64,000 nt of DNA. It comes from Thiorhodovibrio winogradskyi (lineage in GTDB: Bacteria > Pseudomonadota > Gammaproteobacteria > Chromatiales > Chromatiaceae). Shown in pieces: positions 10,181-23,482 of the stretch. The notes beneath the pieces were generated by a model. It searched no databases and had not been told where the DNA came from. It was given only the letters and a program-made list of their open reading frames with translations. The DNA lies in the NCBI RefSeq assembly GCF_036208045.1, contig NZ_CP121472.1:3049531-3113530 (forward strand), written 5' to 3'. How positions within the stretch are numbered: the stretch's first letter is position 1; each line of letters starts with the position of its first letter. The position numbers and the translations under genes are program-made.

Positions 10181-11862
10181 CAGTGATGTGCTCCCTTGGG
10201 TGAGAAAATGCGAATCAGAGCATGGATGATGATGCCTGCCAGGGTGCCCCCGACCAGCAGGGTGCCGAGAATATTGAGCAAGTCATTATGATCCCGCCCG
10301 GGCAGGTAAATCCCTTCCACCGAGGCCAGTCGGCTGTTTTTGGGCTGATGGCAGTCGCGGCAGTCCAGAGCGTTCTCCTTGGGTGCGACCATGTGGGTGA
10401 TGGGCCACCATGACAGAGTTTCGATAAAGCCGAACTCCCCCGAGTAGTCCAGCCCAAAATCGGCCATCCCCTTGGCGATAGCCGCGCCCATGTCGTAATT
10501 GCCCCAAAACGCAGTCTCATCCTCGCCCCACAGGCTCGCATAGACCAGGGTGCCACGGCCCTTATCATAAGGCTGCCAGGTATGCATGCGTTTAAAGGGC
10601 CAAATTCGGGAGTCGGGATCATCGCGCGAGCCGCTGAAGCCATTGATCTCTATGAACTCGGCATTGGGATCGAACTCCGTATCGATGGTGGTGTAGAGCA
10701 TCTGGCCATCGAACCAGGCATACTCCGGCACCATGTTCTCATCGTAGGTGAAATCGCCCTTGATGGATTTGTAGGTATAGCGATGCACGCCATTGCCCTG
10801 GATATAGCCTTCCTCGTGATAGCCCTCGCCATCGCGGGTTTTGCCAGCCGTGCGCCAATCCCAGTCAACAATGGTCGCCACCCCGCCGCGCGCGATTTTC
10901 GGGATATGGCAGGTTTGACAGGCGACACTCTGCACATGGTCGTTGAGCTTGAAATTAGTCAGTGAATTGACCGGATGCGGCGCCAGCCCATGGCAGGACT
11001 CGCAGGTCGCGACATCGGGTCGTAGTCCAGGCTGGCCCGTCCCCTGCTTGTCCTTGGAAATGACCTGATAGCGACTGCCCGCCCAAACATGCTGATCGGT
11101 CACATGACAAGCCGTGCAAGCAAAGTTCAACCCATCGACACCCATGTGCACATCGAGCGTGCGCGGCGGTTCTTTCAAGGCACTTGAAAGATCACCGTGC
11201 TTCACATTGTCACCACCACCGCCATAAAAATGGCAGGTTCCGCAATTGGCGCGCTGGGGTAAATCAACACTCCGCGCCGCTGCCGCCAAGTCAAGCGGCG
11301 GCTTGCCCTCAAACATGACCGAGCAGGCGGCATTGCCGGCGCTGTTGGGCGTTTTGTAATAGTTGCCGGTGGTCTCATGACAGACCAAACAGTCAATCTT
11401 GGTCTCGTCGGTGAAGTCGAACTGCTCGTCCTTCCAGCCATAGCCGGCGTGACACTGGGCACACATGCCCTCGTTACCACGCGAGTTAGTGCAGAAATTG
11501 TTGATCAAGTACCGCTTGCCCAGTTGCTGGCCGGTGTCGGGGTTCACATAGGACCAGGTCCAATGAATATTCTTCATGAAATGCTGACCCGTCTCGGTAT
11601 GGCAGCCAAGACAGGCCTTGGTCACATCCGAGCCAGTCGCGAAGGGCCCCTTGAGTTCCGGGAATTTGCCATGGTCGGCGGTGCCGCCTTGCAGGGGACC
11701 TGAGATTTGCGCTGAGCGATCAGGATTAATTGGCGGCGTCGGCCAGGTGTCACGCGCCTGAGCGTCGAAGACGCCGAAACCAACTATCAGGTTTATCGCC
11801 AGGATGGCTGGCAGGGTCATTGTCAGCAGCGGTAAGGAAAAAATCATCGCGATCTGTTGCAT
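10180..11862 (-). CDS. Octaheme c-type cytochrome, tetrathionate-reductase (OTR) family, membrane-anchored
   Basis: A periplasmic multihaem cytochrome of 560 residues. Eight CXXCH haem motifs are present in order: CLGCH, CAQCH, CLVCH, CGTCH, CTACH, CESCH, CQTCH and CRDCH. A signal segment (LPLLTMTLPAILAINLIVG) is at the N-terminus, and a C-terminal helix (LLNILGTLLVGGTLAGII) would anchor it to the membrane. The arrangement matches the OTR family, which reduces tetrathionate and nitrogen oxides in vitro. The ATG at 11862 has GGAG eight bases upstream; longer in-frame starts lack this. Physiological direction and substrate are inferred only; sulfur-compound redox chemistry is plausible in this type of organism. 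Confidence 0.88.
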   Translation of the reverse strand: MQQIAMIFSLPLLTMTLPAILAINLIVGFGVFDAQARDTWPTPPINPDRSAQISGPLQGGTADHGKFPELKGPFATGSDVTKACLGCHTETGQHFMKNIHWTWSYVNPDTGQQLGKRYLINNFCTNSRGNEGMCAQCHAGYGWKDEQFDFTDETKIDCLVCHETTGNYYKTPNSAGNAACSVMFEGKPPLDLAAAARSVDLPQRANCGTCHFYGGGGDNVKHGDLSSALKEPPRTLDVHMGVDGLNFACTACHVTDQHVWAGSRYQVISKDKQGTGQPGLRPDVATCESCHGLAPHPVNSLTNFKLNDHVQSVACQTCHIPKIARGGVATIVDWDWRTAGKTRDGEGYHEEGYIQGNGVHRYTYKSIKGDFTYDENMVPEYAWFDGQMLYTTIDTEFDPNAEFIEINGFSGSRDDPDSRIWPFKRMHTWQPYDKGRGTLVYASLWGEDETAFWGNYDMGAAIAKGMADFGLDYSGEFGFIETLSWWPITHMVAPKENALDCRDCHQPKNSRLASVEGIYLPGRDHNDLLNILGTLLVGGTLAGIIIHALIRIFSPKGAHH

Positions 11863-12285
11863 GCCATCGACTCCGAGACAAGACGGGCGTGGGCCGCGGT
11901 AGGATATCCGGCTAACCAGCCGGCGCGCCCCACCAAGCGGACAGCATCGGCGAACAGCGGTTATTTGTCTGTGATTTCGCGCAATTGATCCGGAAATGGC
12001 CGCCGTCGATCGACCAAAAGACAGACTGTTAGGCAGTTGGCAAAACACCCATTCTCTTCTCGCCAATCTGGTCAACATATCCAATACTTTGAGTTAGAAT
12101 AGCCGCAAGGCGACAGCCGAGGTGCCAGAGCATGGGGCCGCACAGGCATCCCCCTCCTGCCTCGCATCCGCGGCGGTTTTGCGGAACAAGATCCTTGCCA
12201 AAATAGGTTCTGGGAACATCAGGTTCTGGTTAATATTTTTTTTATTGTTCCATCAACCCTCAACAGCCTGAGGCCTATCCTCACC
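11863..12285. other. Divergent intergenic region, no gene seen
   Basis: This 423-bp stretch separates the octaheme cytochrome gene from a small + strand ORF. It contains an AT-rich patch around 12230-12250 (TAATATTTTTTTTATTG) that could be part of a promoter. No ORF with a ribosome-binding site and no RNA gene were recognised. Confidence 0.5.
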
Positions 12286-12483
12286 ATGATGACGTCGCGA
12301 CCCAAATCCGCCCTGAGGTCACAGCCCAAGGGACATCGGATTGATCTTTTCAGCGCGCTGCTGTTGTTTGTCGTCATCGCGCTACCTATGTCGCTGCTCT
12401 ACCAGGTCTCGGTGCATTACCTGGGCGACAATCCCGCTGTCGCGGTGGTCGATATGCTCCGCACTAGCGAAACCTCACACTAG
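12286..12483 (+). CDS. Small single-span membrane protein, hypothetical
   Basis: A 65-residue ORF with a basic N-terminus (about 1-20), one hydrophobic helix (about 21-40, LFSALLLFVVIALPMSLLYQ) and a short polar tail. The positive-inside pattern predicts a cytoplasmic N-terminus. There is no strong ribosome-binding site and I recognise no family. It precedes mltD by 45 bp. It could be real or a chance ORF; the membrane-helix pattern is the only argument. Confidence 0.45.
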   Translation: MMTSRPKSALRSQPKGHRIDLFSALLLFVVIALPMSLLYQVSVHYLGDNPAVAVVDMLRTSETSH

Positions 12484-12527
12484 AGGCCGTTGCCCCGGCT
12501 CTGGCCGATGCGAGCCGCCGCACGCAC

Positions 12528-14732
12528 ATGCCCGCCAGCAATAGTTCCAACAACACTCAGGGGCAGCACCGGCTTGCGTTTTTCCGCATCGGCAAATCAC
12601 CAGAGCCGACCCGGCAAGTTCTGTTTGACTCTTTTACACAGGTCTCTGTTGGACTCCGCAACCACGCACACCGACTTGCCGCGACTGTCCTGGCACTGCT
12701 TTTCGCCACCTGGTGGCAGAGCACGCCAGCCTTGCCGGCGGATCCCTTCCCCCGACCAGAGGCACTGCAACCGGCCATTCAGTTCTGGATGCGCATTTAT
12801 TCAGAGTTCGATGTCTCAAGCGGCCTGATTCACGACAGCCGCGATCTCTCCATCTGCTACAGCCCACTGTATCTCAACCAGGGCGCACCGCTCGCTTCGC
12901 AAAATCGCGCGATTGAAGAAACCCTGGATCACTATCGCACTGCCCTGCTGGCACTCGCCGAGGGCAAAAGAGCCGACCTCAGCGTCTTCGAACAGCGCGC
13001 GCTTGCCCCCTGGCGCAGCCGCGGCGGCCAGACCGAAGATCTGCGCGCGGCGGCTGAGCGCGTTCGCTTTCAGCGCGGTCAGGAGGATCGATTTCGCGGC
13101 GGTCTTGAGCGTGCGCAAGCATGGAAACGCCAGATCGAACGCATCTTTGAAGATCGCGGCCTGCCTCTTGGTCTCGCGGCGCTCCCTCATGTGGAGTCGT
13201 CCTATAACCCCAAAGCCATCTCCAAGGTGGGCGCTGCCGGACTGTGGCAGTTCATGCCCGCCACGGCAAGACGTTACATCCGGGTCGATGACGAGGTCGA
13301 CGAGCGCTTCGACGTAATCAAATCGACCCATGCGGCCGCCAATCTGCTGCATCACAATTATTCCGTGCTCGAACGCTGGCCACTCGCCCTAACGGCCTAC
13401 AATCATGGCCTGGCCGGGGTGCGCCGCGCCGCTCGCGCCACCGGCAGCGATGACATCGTGCGTATCATCGCGGAATACCAGGGCGACCGCTTTGGATTCG
13501 CCTCACGCAACTTCTACGTCGCTTTCGTCGCGGCCCACGATCTGGCACAAGCGCCGGATCAGTATTTTCGAACGCTTGATCCGGAGAGTGCGCTTGAGGT
13601 TAGGGTGCCGGCCTATCTGCCCGCGCCGCGCCTGGCGCGCTATCTTGACATCAGCCTGCATGACTTGCGCGCCGTCAATCCCCGCATACATCACGATATC
13701 TGGAACGGTGGCCAGCTCATCGCCCGCGATGCTCGGCTGCGCCTGCCACCCGACATCAAAAAAACCGTCGCCGAGCGCAAGCTTGCGGAATTCGCCGCGC
13801 TCTATGGATTCGACGGGCCTCTGCCGCTGACGCATCACGATCTGAAATATGGAGAATCCCTCTCTGGCATCGCCGCCCGCTTCGGCACCAGCGTGCAAGA
13901 CCTGGTGGCCATCAATGACCTGGATGACGCTCATCAGGTCAAAACCGGCCAACGTCTGCGGGTTCCGCGTGCCGCCGTACCCAACCCCCTAGGTCCAGGC
14001 GCGGCCATGCTGTTACCTGCGCTCTTGGCATCCTCGACAGGCCAGCAAGACAGCCAGACTGATGCGGCTAGCGAACCTCAGACAACTGCCCAAGACCAAA
14101 GCCAAGCAGTCACGCAGGCGGAACCACCCGCGTCCCAGAACCAGAGGTTGCTTGCTGATGGAGCGGAGGATGGCGTGACAGATACCGAGGCGGATCGGAT
14201 AGCGGGCGCGGATGACGATGCCGCCATCGGCAGCTCCCTGGCAGAGCCGCAGCCGGACCTGGCCGCTGATCCGACCGACTACAGTGTCGCGGCCGACGGC
14301 AGCATTGAAATCCAGGCAGCCGAGACGCTGGGGCACTATGCACAATGGCTGGGTGTGGCCGCGCGCGAACTGGGCGAGCGCAACCAGCTCGACCAGGACA
14401 AGCCGCTGATCGTCGGGCGTCGCCTGAACCTGGATTTCGCCCAGGTACCGCCAGAAGGGTTCGAACAGCAGCGCATCACCTACCATCGCAATCGCCAGCT
14501 CGACTATTTCGCCCAGTATCGCATTACCGGTGTGGCCGAGCATCTAATTCGCGAGGGCCAAAGTTTATGGGATCTCGCGGTCAAGACCTACCAGATTCCG
14601 CTGTGGCTGCTGCGGCAATACAATCCGGATGTCGACACCAATGCCGTACTGCGACTTGATCGACCGCTCTACGTTCCCATTGTCGAGGCTCGGCTAGAAT
14701 CCAAGCCCCCATTGACCGCCGCGGAAACCTAA
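12528..14732 (+). CDS. mltD: Membrane-bound lytic murein transglycosylase D with LysM repeats
   Basis: Cleaves peptidoglycan glycan strands in the periplasm. The protein has 734 residues. A long basic N-terminus precedes a hydrophobic export segment at about 47-68. The SLT catalytic domain (about 210-330) carries the catalytic glutamate in PHVESSYNPKA, with GAAGLWQFMPATA and LALTAYNHGL. At least three LysM-like repeats follow: GESLSGIAARFGTSV (about 440), ETLGHYAQWLGVAA (about 600) and GQSLWDLAVKTYQIP (about 680). The last two are separated from the first by a Gln/Ala/Asp-rich linker that is long for MltD. Earlier starts are possible but the export segment supports a start near here. Confidence 0.93.
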   Translation: MPASNSSNNTQGQHRLAFFRIGKSPEPTRQVLFDSFTQVSVGLRNHAHRLAATVLALLFATWWQSTPALPADPFPRPEALQPAIQFWMRIYSEFDVSSGLIHDSRDLSICYSPLYLNQGAPLASQNRAIEETLDHYRTALLALAEGKRADLSVFEQRALAPWRSRGGQTEDLRAAAERVRFQRGQEDRFRGGLERAQAWKRQIERIFEDRGLPLGLAALPHVESSYNPKAISKVGAAGLWQFMPATARRYIRVDDEVDERFDVIKSTHAAANLLHHNYSVLERWPLALTAYNHGLAGVRRAARATGSDDIVRIIAEYQGDRFGFASRNFYVAFVAAHDLAQAPDQYFRTLDPESALEVRVPAYLPAPRLARYLDISLHDLRAVNPRIHHDIWNGGQLIARDARLRLPPDIKKTVAERKLAEFAALYGFDGPLPLTHHDLKYGESLSGIAARFGTSVQDLVAINDLDDAHQVKTGQRLRVPRAAVPNPLGPGAAMLLPALLASSTGQQDSQTDAASEPQTTAQDQSQAVTQAEPPASQNQRLLADGAEDGVTDTEADRIAGADDDAAIGSSLAEPQPDLAADPTDYSVAADGSIEIQAAETLGHYAQWLGVAARELGERNQLDQDKPLIVGRRLNLDFAQVPPEGFEQQRITYHRNRQLDYFAQYRITGVAEHLIREGQSLWDLAVKTYQIPLWLLRQYNPDVDTNAVLRLDRPLYVPIVEARLESKPPLTAAET

Positions 14733-14909
14733 AATGAACCCCAAGCCCAAGTGTGCTACTCACGCCCGCTTCTCCGCGACCGCGGCCATCACCATGGCTG
14801 ACATGGTGATGGCACAGAATGTCTTGGAAAAGGACGAAGAGCACAGGGTTTCTTTTGGCCCAAGGCCACCACCGAGATCATCCGACTCGCCCTTCGCCCT
14901 AAAAAAAAA

Positions 14910-15926
14910 CTACACCATCACCCCCGGCGAGAAGCTGTAGCTGTCCAAAATATTGACATAGTTGGCGCGCTCGAATTCTGCCGGATTGGGGATGGCCAAG
15001 GCGCTCATGCGCCCGCGCATCTCCTCAAGAGAATCGAAACCATGGTCTTCCATCCATTGCTCGAGGCCGCCCAGCAGCGTCTTCATTTCACCAGCGCCTT
15101 TCTTGAGCAGCACGCTGCACAGATGCACCACATCGGCGCCGGCCAGTAGCAGCTTGATGACATCCTCTGGTGTATGGATACCACCTGTAGCGCCGATGGA
15201 CAGGTGATCGATGCGGCCATGCAGAATGGCCACCCAGCGCATGGCGAGCAGCGCCTCGGCGGAAGTGGACGGATGCAGGCTGGGTTGCAGGCGCAGGCTG
15301 TCGATGTTGATGTCGGGCTGATAGAAGCGGTTGAACATGGCCACGCCATCGGCGCCGGCGGCGGCTAGGCGTTGCACCATGTGGCCAACCGAGCTAAAGG
15401 AGGATGACAGCTTCATGTTGACGGGGATCTTGATCTCGCCCTTCAACTGCTTGAGCAGCTCGACATAGCGGTCCTCGACCTGCTGACCACTCTGATTGAT
15501 GTCGGCCGCGATGTAATAAACGTTCAGCTCCAACGCATCGGCGCCGGCCTGTTCGAGCTGCTTACCATGGGCAATCCAGCCGCCAGGGGTAACGCCATTG
15601 AGGCTGGCAATAACCGGGATATCCAGCGCTTCCTTGAGCTTGCGCAGGTTCTCCAGGTACTGATCAAGACCGGTGCTGAACTCCTGCCAGTCGGGCATGA
15701 AGCCATCGTCGGCTTCCGAAAAGCCAGTACCCTGATTGATCAGAAAGCGGTCCATGCCTTCTGACTCGGCGCGGATGGCTTCTTCAAACAGAGAGTACAT
15801 AATCAGCGCCGAGGCGCCAGCATCCTCCAGCTCCTTTGACATATCGACGCTTTTCGATAGCGGCGAGGCCGAGGGCACCAGAGGGTTCTTGAGGGTCATG
15901 CCCAAGTAGGGGGTGGTTAAATCCAT
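14910..15926 (-). CDS. Dihydroorotate dehydrogenase-like flavoprotein linked to nifJ
   Basis: A 338-residue TIM-barrel protein of the dihydroorotate dehydrogenase superfamily. Visible features are the N-terminal LTTPYLGMTLKNPLVPSAS, VIASLNGVTPGGW, LELNVYYIAAD, VNMKLSSSFS for FMN contacts and GATGGIHTPEDVIK near the C-terminal phosphate site. The catalytic base region differs from true PyrD, so it may use another substrate. It lies 110 bp downstream of nifJ on the same strand and is probably co-expressed. The same pairing is known in other genomes, where its role is not settled. Confidence 0.85.
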   Translation of the reverse strand: MDLTTPYLGMTLKNPLVPSASPLSKSVDMSKELEDAGASALIMYSLFEEAIRAESEGMDRFLINQGTGFSEADDGFMPDWQEFSTGLDQYLENLRKLKEALDIPVIASLNGVTPGGWIAHGKQLEQAGADALELNVYYIAADINQSGQQVEDRYVELLKQLKGEIKIPVNMKLSSSFSSVGHMVQRLAAAGADGVAMFNRFYQPDINIDSLRLQPSLHPSTSAEALLAMRWVAILHGRIDHLSIGATGGIHTPEDVIKLLLAGADVVHLCSVLLKKGAGEMKTLLGGLEQWMEDHGFDSLEEMRGRMSALAIPNPAEFERANYVNILDSYSFSPGVMV

Positions 15927-16036
15927 GGTTTTTCTCCGGAAAAATCTGGGTTCTGAATCCTGACGCGACGCCGGATGCGGCCCTGTCTCTGTCGGAGGGG
16001 GGCGACATCCAGCGCCAGAACGGCTTGGGCCTTTGA

Positions 16037-19648
<3,612 letters not shown>

Positions 19649-19819
19649 GATCAGTCTCGAATGCTGGGTTGACAAATTCGATTGATCGGCTCGGCAGCCG
19701 ATTCTTACATTCCGGTTACAAACACCATGAACCGGAGATTGGTTGGGACGCGGGTTAGGCTATAGGAAATCTGACCAAACGCAAGACATGCCCGCACGGC
19801 TGGCCGCCTGGCACAGCCA

Positions 19820-19858
19820 CATCACAATTGGGCATCACAGTCGGGCATCACAGTCGGG
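19820..19858. repeat. Three tandem copies of a 13-bp repeat
   Basis: Units CATCACAATTGGG, CATCACAGTCGGG and CATCACAGTCGGG follow one another without spacers. The last two are identical and the first differs at two positions. This looks like replication slippage in non-coding DNA. Confidence 0.85.
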
Positions 19859-19942
19859 AACACCGATGAAGGTCAGACTCGCTGGAATTCTCTGCTTCCT
19901 TGATTCCTTACTTTAAGCTCCTTCTAGGCGGGTTTGGTCTAT

Positions 19943-19990
19943 GGGGCTCCATTCGGGTGGGGGCTCCATTCGGGGGGCTCCATTTAAGGG
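19943..19990. repeat. Three imperfect copies of a GGGGCTCCATT unit
   Basis: The core GCTCCATT recurs at 19946, 19963 and 19977, each preceded by a run of G. Spacing is 17 and 14 bp, so the copies are imperfect. It is non-coding and close to the other short array upstream of rimI. Confidence 0.75.
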
Positions 19991-20270
19991 ATTCCTTTCA
20001 GCGGGACTCCAGGCAGCGAGAACCCGCTGGACATCGTTCCAAGGACCGCCAAGTGCAACAAGTCCCACTTGCTGGCCGGATCTGTCAGCCGCCCTGCCCC
20101 CGTCCAGAGGTTGCCAATATACCCCGGATGGCGCGGCTTTTGACCCCTCAAATCCCCTTGCCATGAGACAATCCTGCTTTGACATGACTCGCGTCAGTAT
20201 TCGCGCGCGCGGCGCCCGCGCCCTCTGGGTTACAGTTCGCGATCAGCGGCCGCCGCACCACTTGTCCTCC

Positions 20271-20762
20271 ATGCAGGCACCAGCAACAACTCTCACTGCC
20301 CCTTGTCCGGACGCCGGCCTGTCCCTGCGCCGCATGCGCATGCACGACCTCGACGCCGTACTCAGCGTCGAGCGCGCCGCTTATCACAGCCCCTGGACCG
20401 AAGGCATCTTCCAGGATTCCCTGGCTGCTGGGCATTATTGCCTGGTGCTTGAGCAGCCCGTCTCGGACCAACTCATCGGCCATGGCGTCATGATGCTGGT
20501 GCTCGACGAATGCCATCTGCTCAATGTCTGCATCCATCCAAGCCACCAGCGCCGGGGACTCGGACGCCTCCTACTCAGACGTCTGCTCGCCATTGCCCGC
20601 AAGCGCCAGGCTGCATCGGCTTTTCTCGAGGTACGCGCATCCAACCAGGCCGCCCTCGCCCTCTACCAAGCTGAAGGTTTCAACGAAATCGGCCTGCGTC
20701 GCGGCTATTATCCGGCAGCCAAAGGGCGTGAAGATGCCATCGTCATGGGCTGCGCGCTCTGA
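20271..20762 (+). CDS. rimI: Ribosomal-protein-alanine N-acetyltransferase
   Basis: A GNAT-family acetyltransferase that acetylates the N-terminus of ribosomal protein S18 in Escherichia coli; S18 itself is encoded at 24059-24283. The 163 residues show the RimI pattern: LRRMRMHDLDAVLSVE, the AYHSPWTEG segment, the acetyl-CoA loop HPSHQRRGLGRLLLRRLL (about 96-113), FLEVRASNQAAL and GLRRGYYPAAKGREDA. The ATG at 20271 gives the usual family length; the frame stays open far upstream across the repeat region, which I regard as non-coding. Confidence 0.92.
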   Translation: MQAPATTLTAPCPDAGLSLRRMRMHDLDAVLSVERAAYHSPWTEGIFQDSLAAGHYCLVLEQPVSDQLIGHGVMMLVLDECHLLNVCIHPSHQRRGLGRLLLRRLLAIARKRQAASAFLEVRASNQAALALYQAEGFNEIGLRRGYYPAAKGREDAIVMGCAL

Positions 20763-20957
20763 GTTGTCCAAACCAGCACTCCACCTGATGAACAGTTGGA
20801 TTGACAGCAACTCCAGCGCTGTTGCCGTTGCAGATCATCCAGAGAGAGGTGCCGATGGGTTTGGCCGCGAGTGGCCCGGCTGTAGTATGCTCGCCTGCAT
20901 TGGCGCCTACCTCAGGGAGCGCCCCACCAAGAACCTTGCCTGAACGGATAAGAAAAC

Positions 20958-22022
20958 GTGACTGAACTCAAAAACGATGTCTTCCTGCGCGCCCTGCTGC
21001 GCGAACCCGTCGATTACACTCCCGTCTGGATGATGCGCCAGGCCGGGCGCTATCTGCCCGAGTATCGCGAGACCCGCGCCAAGGCGGGCAGTTTCATGGA
21101 TCTGTGCCGCGACCCAGAACTGGCCTGCGAGGTAACCCTGCAACCACTCGAGCGCTTTCCACTAGATGCGGCCATCCTGTTCTCGGATATTCTCACCATC
21201 CCCGATGCCATGGGCCTTGGGCTCTATTTCAGCGAGGGCGAGGGGCCAGGCTTCGAGCGGCCGGTACGAAGTAAGGAGGACATTGAGCGCATCAAGGTAC
21301 CGGATCCCGAGCAGGAACTGCGCTATGTGATGGACGCGGTGGCGCTGATCCGCCAGGAACTGCACGGGCGGGTGCCGCTGATCGGTTTCTCCGGCGCACC
21401 CTGGACCTTGGCCACTTACATGATCGAGGGCGGCAGCACCAAGAATTTCGCGCTGACCAAGGCGATGATGTTTGACCGCCCCGAGTTGATGCATGCCCTG
21501 CTTGGCAAGATTGCGGACACTGTGACCCTGTATCTCAATGCCCAGATCGCATGCGGCGCTCAAGCGGCGATGATTTTCGACACCTGGGGTGGCGTACTGT
21601 CGCCGGCGGATTTCCGCGAGTTCTCTTTGCGCTACATGGAGCGCATCGTAGAGGGTCTGACGCGCGAGGCGGATGGGCGGCGCGTGCCTGTGATCCTGTT
21701 CGCCAAGGGTGGCGGTCAATGGCTCGACCGTATGGCCGAGACAGGTTGCGATGCCTTGGGTGTCGATTGGACCACGGATCTGGCCGATGCCCGCCGGCTG
21801 GTCAAAGACAAGGTCGCGCTGCAAGGCAACCTCGACCCATGCATCCTTTACGCATCCCCCGAGCGCATTGAACGCGAAGTCGGCCGAGTATTGGCAAGTT
21901 ACGGCAGCGGTTCAGGGCATGTGTTCAATCTTGGTCACGGCATTCATCCCGATGTCAACCCCGAGCATGCCGCGGCCATGGTAAAGGCCGTGCATCAGCT
22001 CAGCCGGCCTTATCACGCATGA
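20958..22022 (+). CDS. hemE: Uroporphyrinogen decarboxylase
   Basis: Decarboxylates the four acetate groups of uroporphyrinogen III to give coproporphyrinogen III, directly using the product of the HemD enzyme. The 354 residues are of normal length. The N-terminal signature [19 protein letters not shown] holds the substrate-binding arginines, [14 protein letters not shown] holds the catalytic aspartate, and [17 protein letters not shown] and [16 protein letters not shown] follow. It is a single-gene unit here, 195 bp after rimI. Confidence 0.97.
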   Translation: MTELKNDVFLRALLREPVDYTPVWMMRQAGRYLPEYRETRAKAGSFMDLCRDPELACEVTLQPLERFPLDAAILFSDILTIPDAMGLGLYFSEGEGPGFERPVRSKEDIERIKVPDPEQELRYVMDAVALIRQELHGRVPLIGFSGAPWTLATYMIEGGSTKNFALTKAMMFDRPELMHALLGKIADTVTLYLNAQIACGAQAAMIFDTWGGVLSPADFREFSLRYMERIVEGLTREADGRRVPVILFAKGGGQWLDRMAETGCDALGVDWTTDLADARRLVKDKVALQGNLDPCILYASPERIEREVGRVLASYGSGSGHVFNLGHGIHPDVNPEHAAAMVKAVHQLSRPYHA

Positions 22023-22167
22023 ACACAGTTCATAGGGGTTGATGCGAGCATTCCCTCGACATCGCGCATCAACCCAGACCCACGATTGTTCGGCGGAAAT
22101 CCGCCATTTGGCCACCAAGCTAATCCGCCAAAACCCTGCGTGATCAGTTGATTGCTTGATCAGCTGT

Positions 22168-22464
22168 TCAGGCAAGGGTACCTATCACAACAATGCCGGC
22201 GTAAATCGCAAACAGAGGAGCGGTCAGCACCAGGACGGCAACGCTGAAGATTCGACCCGCGGGATGTGTTGCCACAGCTAATCCAGAAAGGATCAATGCC
22301 ACCGCACCCACCGCAAACCCAGAGAAAAACAACCCTTTGATACAGTCGGTTTGGCAGGACCGATCTTCAATGGGCACTCCAGACAACAGTGTATAGGTGA
22401 TAAACAAGGTCAAGGCCCAGCCGATCATCGCCAGGACAAGGGCGATGGGTGCGGTTATTTTCAT
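22168..22464 (-). CDS. Small membrane protein with three predicted helices, hypothetical
   Basis: A 98-residue protein with hydrophobic segments at about 5-29, 43-66 and 72-95. A polar loop between the first two carries two cysteines (RSCQTDCIKG) that could form a disulfide. The ATG at 22464 has GGAGG ten bases upstream, which decides this start over longer frames. It begins 47 bp after the membrane protein gene upstream on the same strand, so the two may be co-transcribed. Function is unknown. Confidence 0.7.
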   Translation of the reverse strand: MKITAPIALVLAMIGWALTLFITYTLLSGVPIEDRSCQTDCIKGLFFSGFAVGAVALILSGLAVATHPAGRIFSVAVLVLTAPLFAIYAGIVVIGTLA

Positions 22465-22511
22465 GATCAGGTGTCCTCCAATGATGCAGGTATGCAGGTA
22501 ATGCAATCGTC

Positions 22512-23294
22512 TCAAATGACCGAGGTCGTGCCATTGTGAGCGCCAGGCGGTCGCCTTTGCAACAGGCAGATACCCGATGACAAAGCGTCGGGCCAGCACC
22601 AGATTTGTCCGAAACCCGCAGGTAGAATCTCGAGGACGCCGGAACGGCTTAAGCACTCAACCAAGGAGGTCGCGTCAGGCGCAAGCAATACCCCGGCCCC
22701 AAACAACCCCAGCAGCAGCACGGACGCGGGCCAGGCACGAAGGCTGACTGGCTTCAGCGCGGTTCCAAACGAACGTTTGACGCGATTACCGAGCAAGTCG
22801 ACGCTGGCAATTTCATCCAGCACCAGATGGGTGAGGTACCCCAGCAGCACAAAGCCGCCAACTAGCCAACTGAATGCGGGCTCGAAATCCAGCCAACGAT
22901 GGGCCAGAATCACCGCGAAGAGCGCGATGGAAACAGCCATCAGCAGTGAATGAAAGAGCCCGCGATGAACAGTCAGCCGGGCGAAAAAAAGCCGCAGCGG
23001 AAAATAGACGAACAGCCATAGCACAGCCCAAATCAGCGCGAGTTCAAACAGCCGAAACTTCTCCCTCAGGCTGGTTGCGATCACGAAACCAAGCACCAAG
23101 CCCAGGAGCGCGAAAAACGCGCGCACGGGATGCGAATCGTCAGCATCGATATCCGGTGCCAGACTGGCCGCCACGCCCAGCACCAGCAACCATTGGGTCT
23201 GACCAAAGTCGGTCAGCCCCTGGGTGTGAACGCTCAGCGCGGCCGTGCCGACCACAGCTGTTCCAACCCCAAGATGCGTCTGAAAATTCGCCAT
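22512..23294 (-). CDS. YdjM-family membrane-bound putative metal-dependent hydrolase
   Basis: A 260-residue polytopic membrane protein of the YdjM family (the LexA-regulated group in E. coli). Conserved polar residues lie between helices: ANFQTHLGVG at the start, LAPDIDADDSHP (about 45-56), LTVHRGLFHSLL (about 107-118) and GYLTHLVLDEIAS (about 152-164). These His and Asp residues are the proposed metal ligands. No LexA box is evident upstream. The actual substrate of this family is not established. Confidence 0.8.
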   Translation of the reverse strand: MANFQTHLGVGTAVVGTAALSVHTQGLTDFGQTQWLLVLGVAASLAPDIDADDSHPVRAFFALLGLVLGFVIATSLREKFRLFELALIWAVLWLFVYFPLRLFFARLTVHRGLFHSLLMAVSIALFAVILAHRWLDFEPAFSWLVGGFVLLGYLTHLVLDEIASVDLLGNRVKRSFGTALKPVSLRAWPASVLLLGLFGAGVLLAPDATSLVECLSRSGVLEILPAGFGQIWCWPDALSSGICLLQRRPPGAHNGTTSVI

Positions 23295-23482
23295 CGGCTT
23301 GCCAGGCACGCTCGCTTGAGATTGAACCGAATGACCGGTGTCGCACCGGAATATGCACAGACTCCCAGCCCTAGCCGTTCATGCGCCAGCGGCTCTTAGG
23401 TAACAAAAGGCAAGGTGGCGTCCCTGCCCGGCAACATCCTTAAGGCGGAAATCCCCTTGAGAATAATGCGCTTGGCTGGGTA

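Larger units (their letters stand above)
19649..20270. other. Intergenic region with short tandem repeats
   Basis: This 622-bp gap between divergent nifJ and rimI holds no convincing gene. Open frames here are repeat-derived and lack ribosome-binding sites. It carries two small repeat arrays, listed separately. The nifJ promoter should lie near 19660-19780 but no clear sigma-70 or sigma-54 site was found by eye. Confidence 0.5.

Noticed and set aside
14734-14940. 68-codon frame after mltD
   Set aside because: No family, no ribosome-binding site, overlaps the end of the opposite-strand flavoprotein gene.
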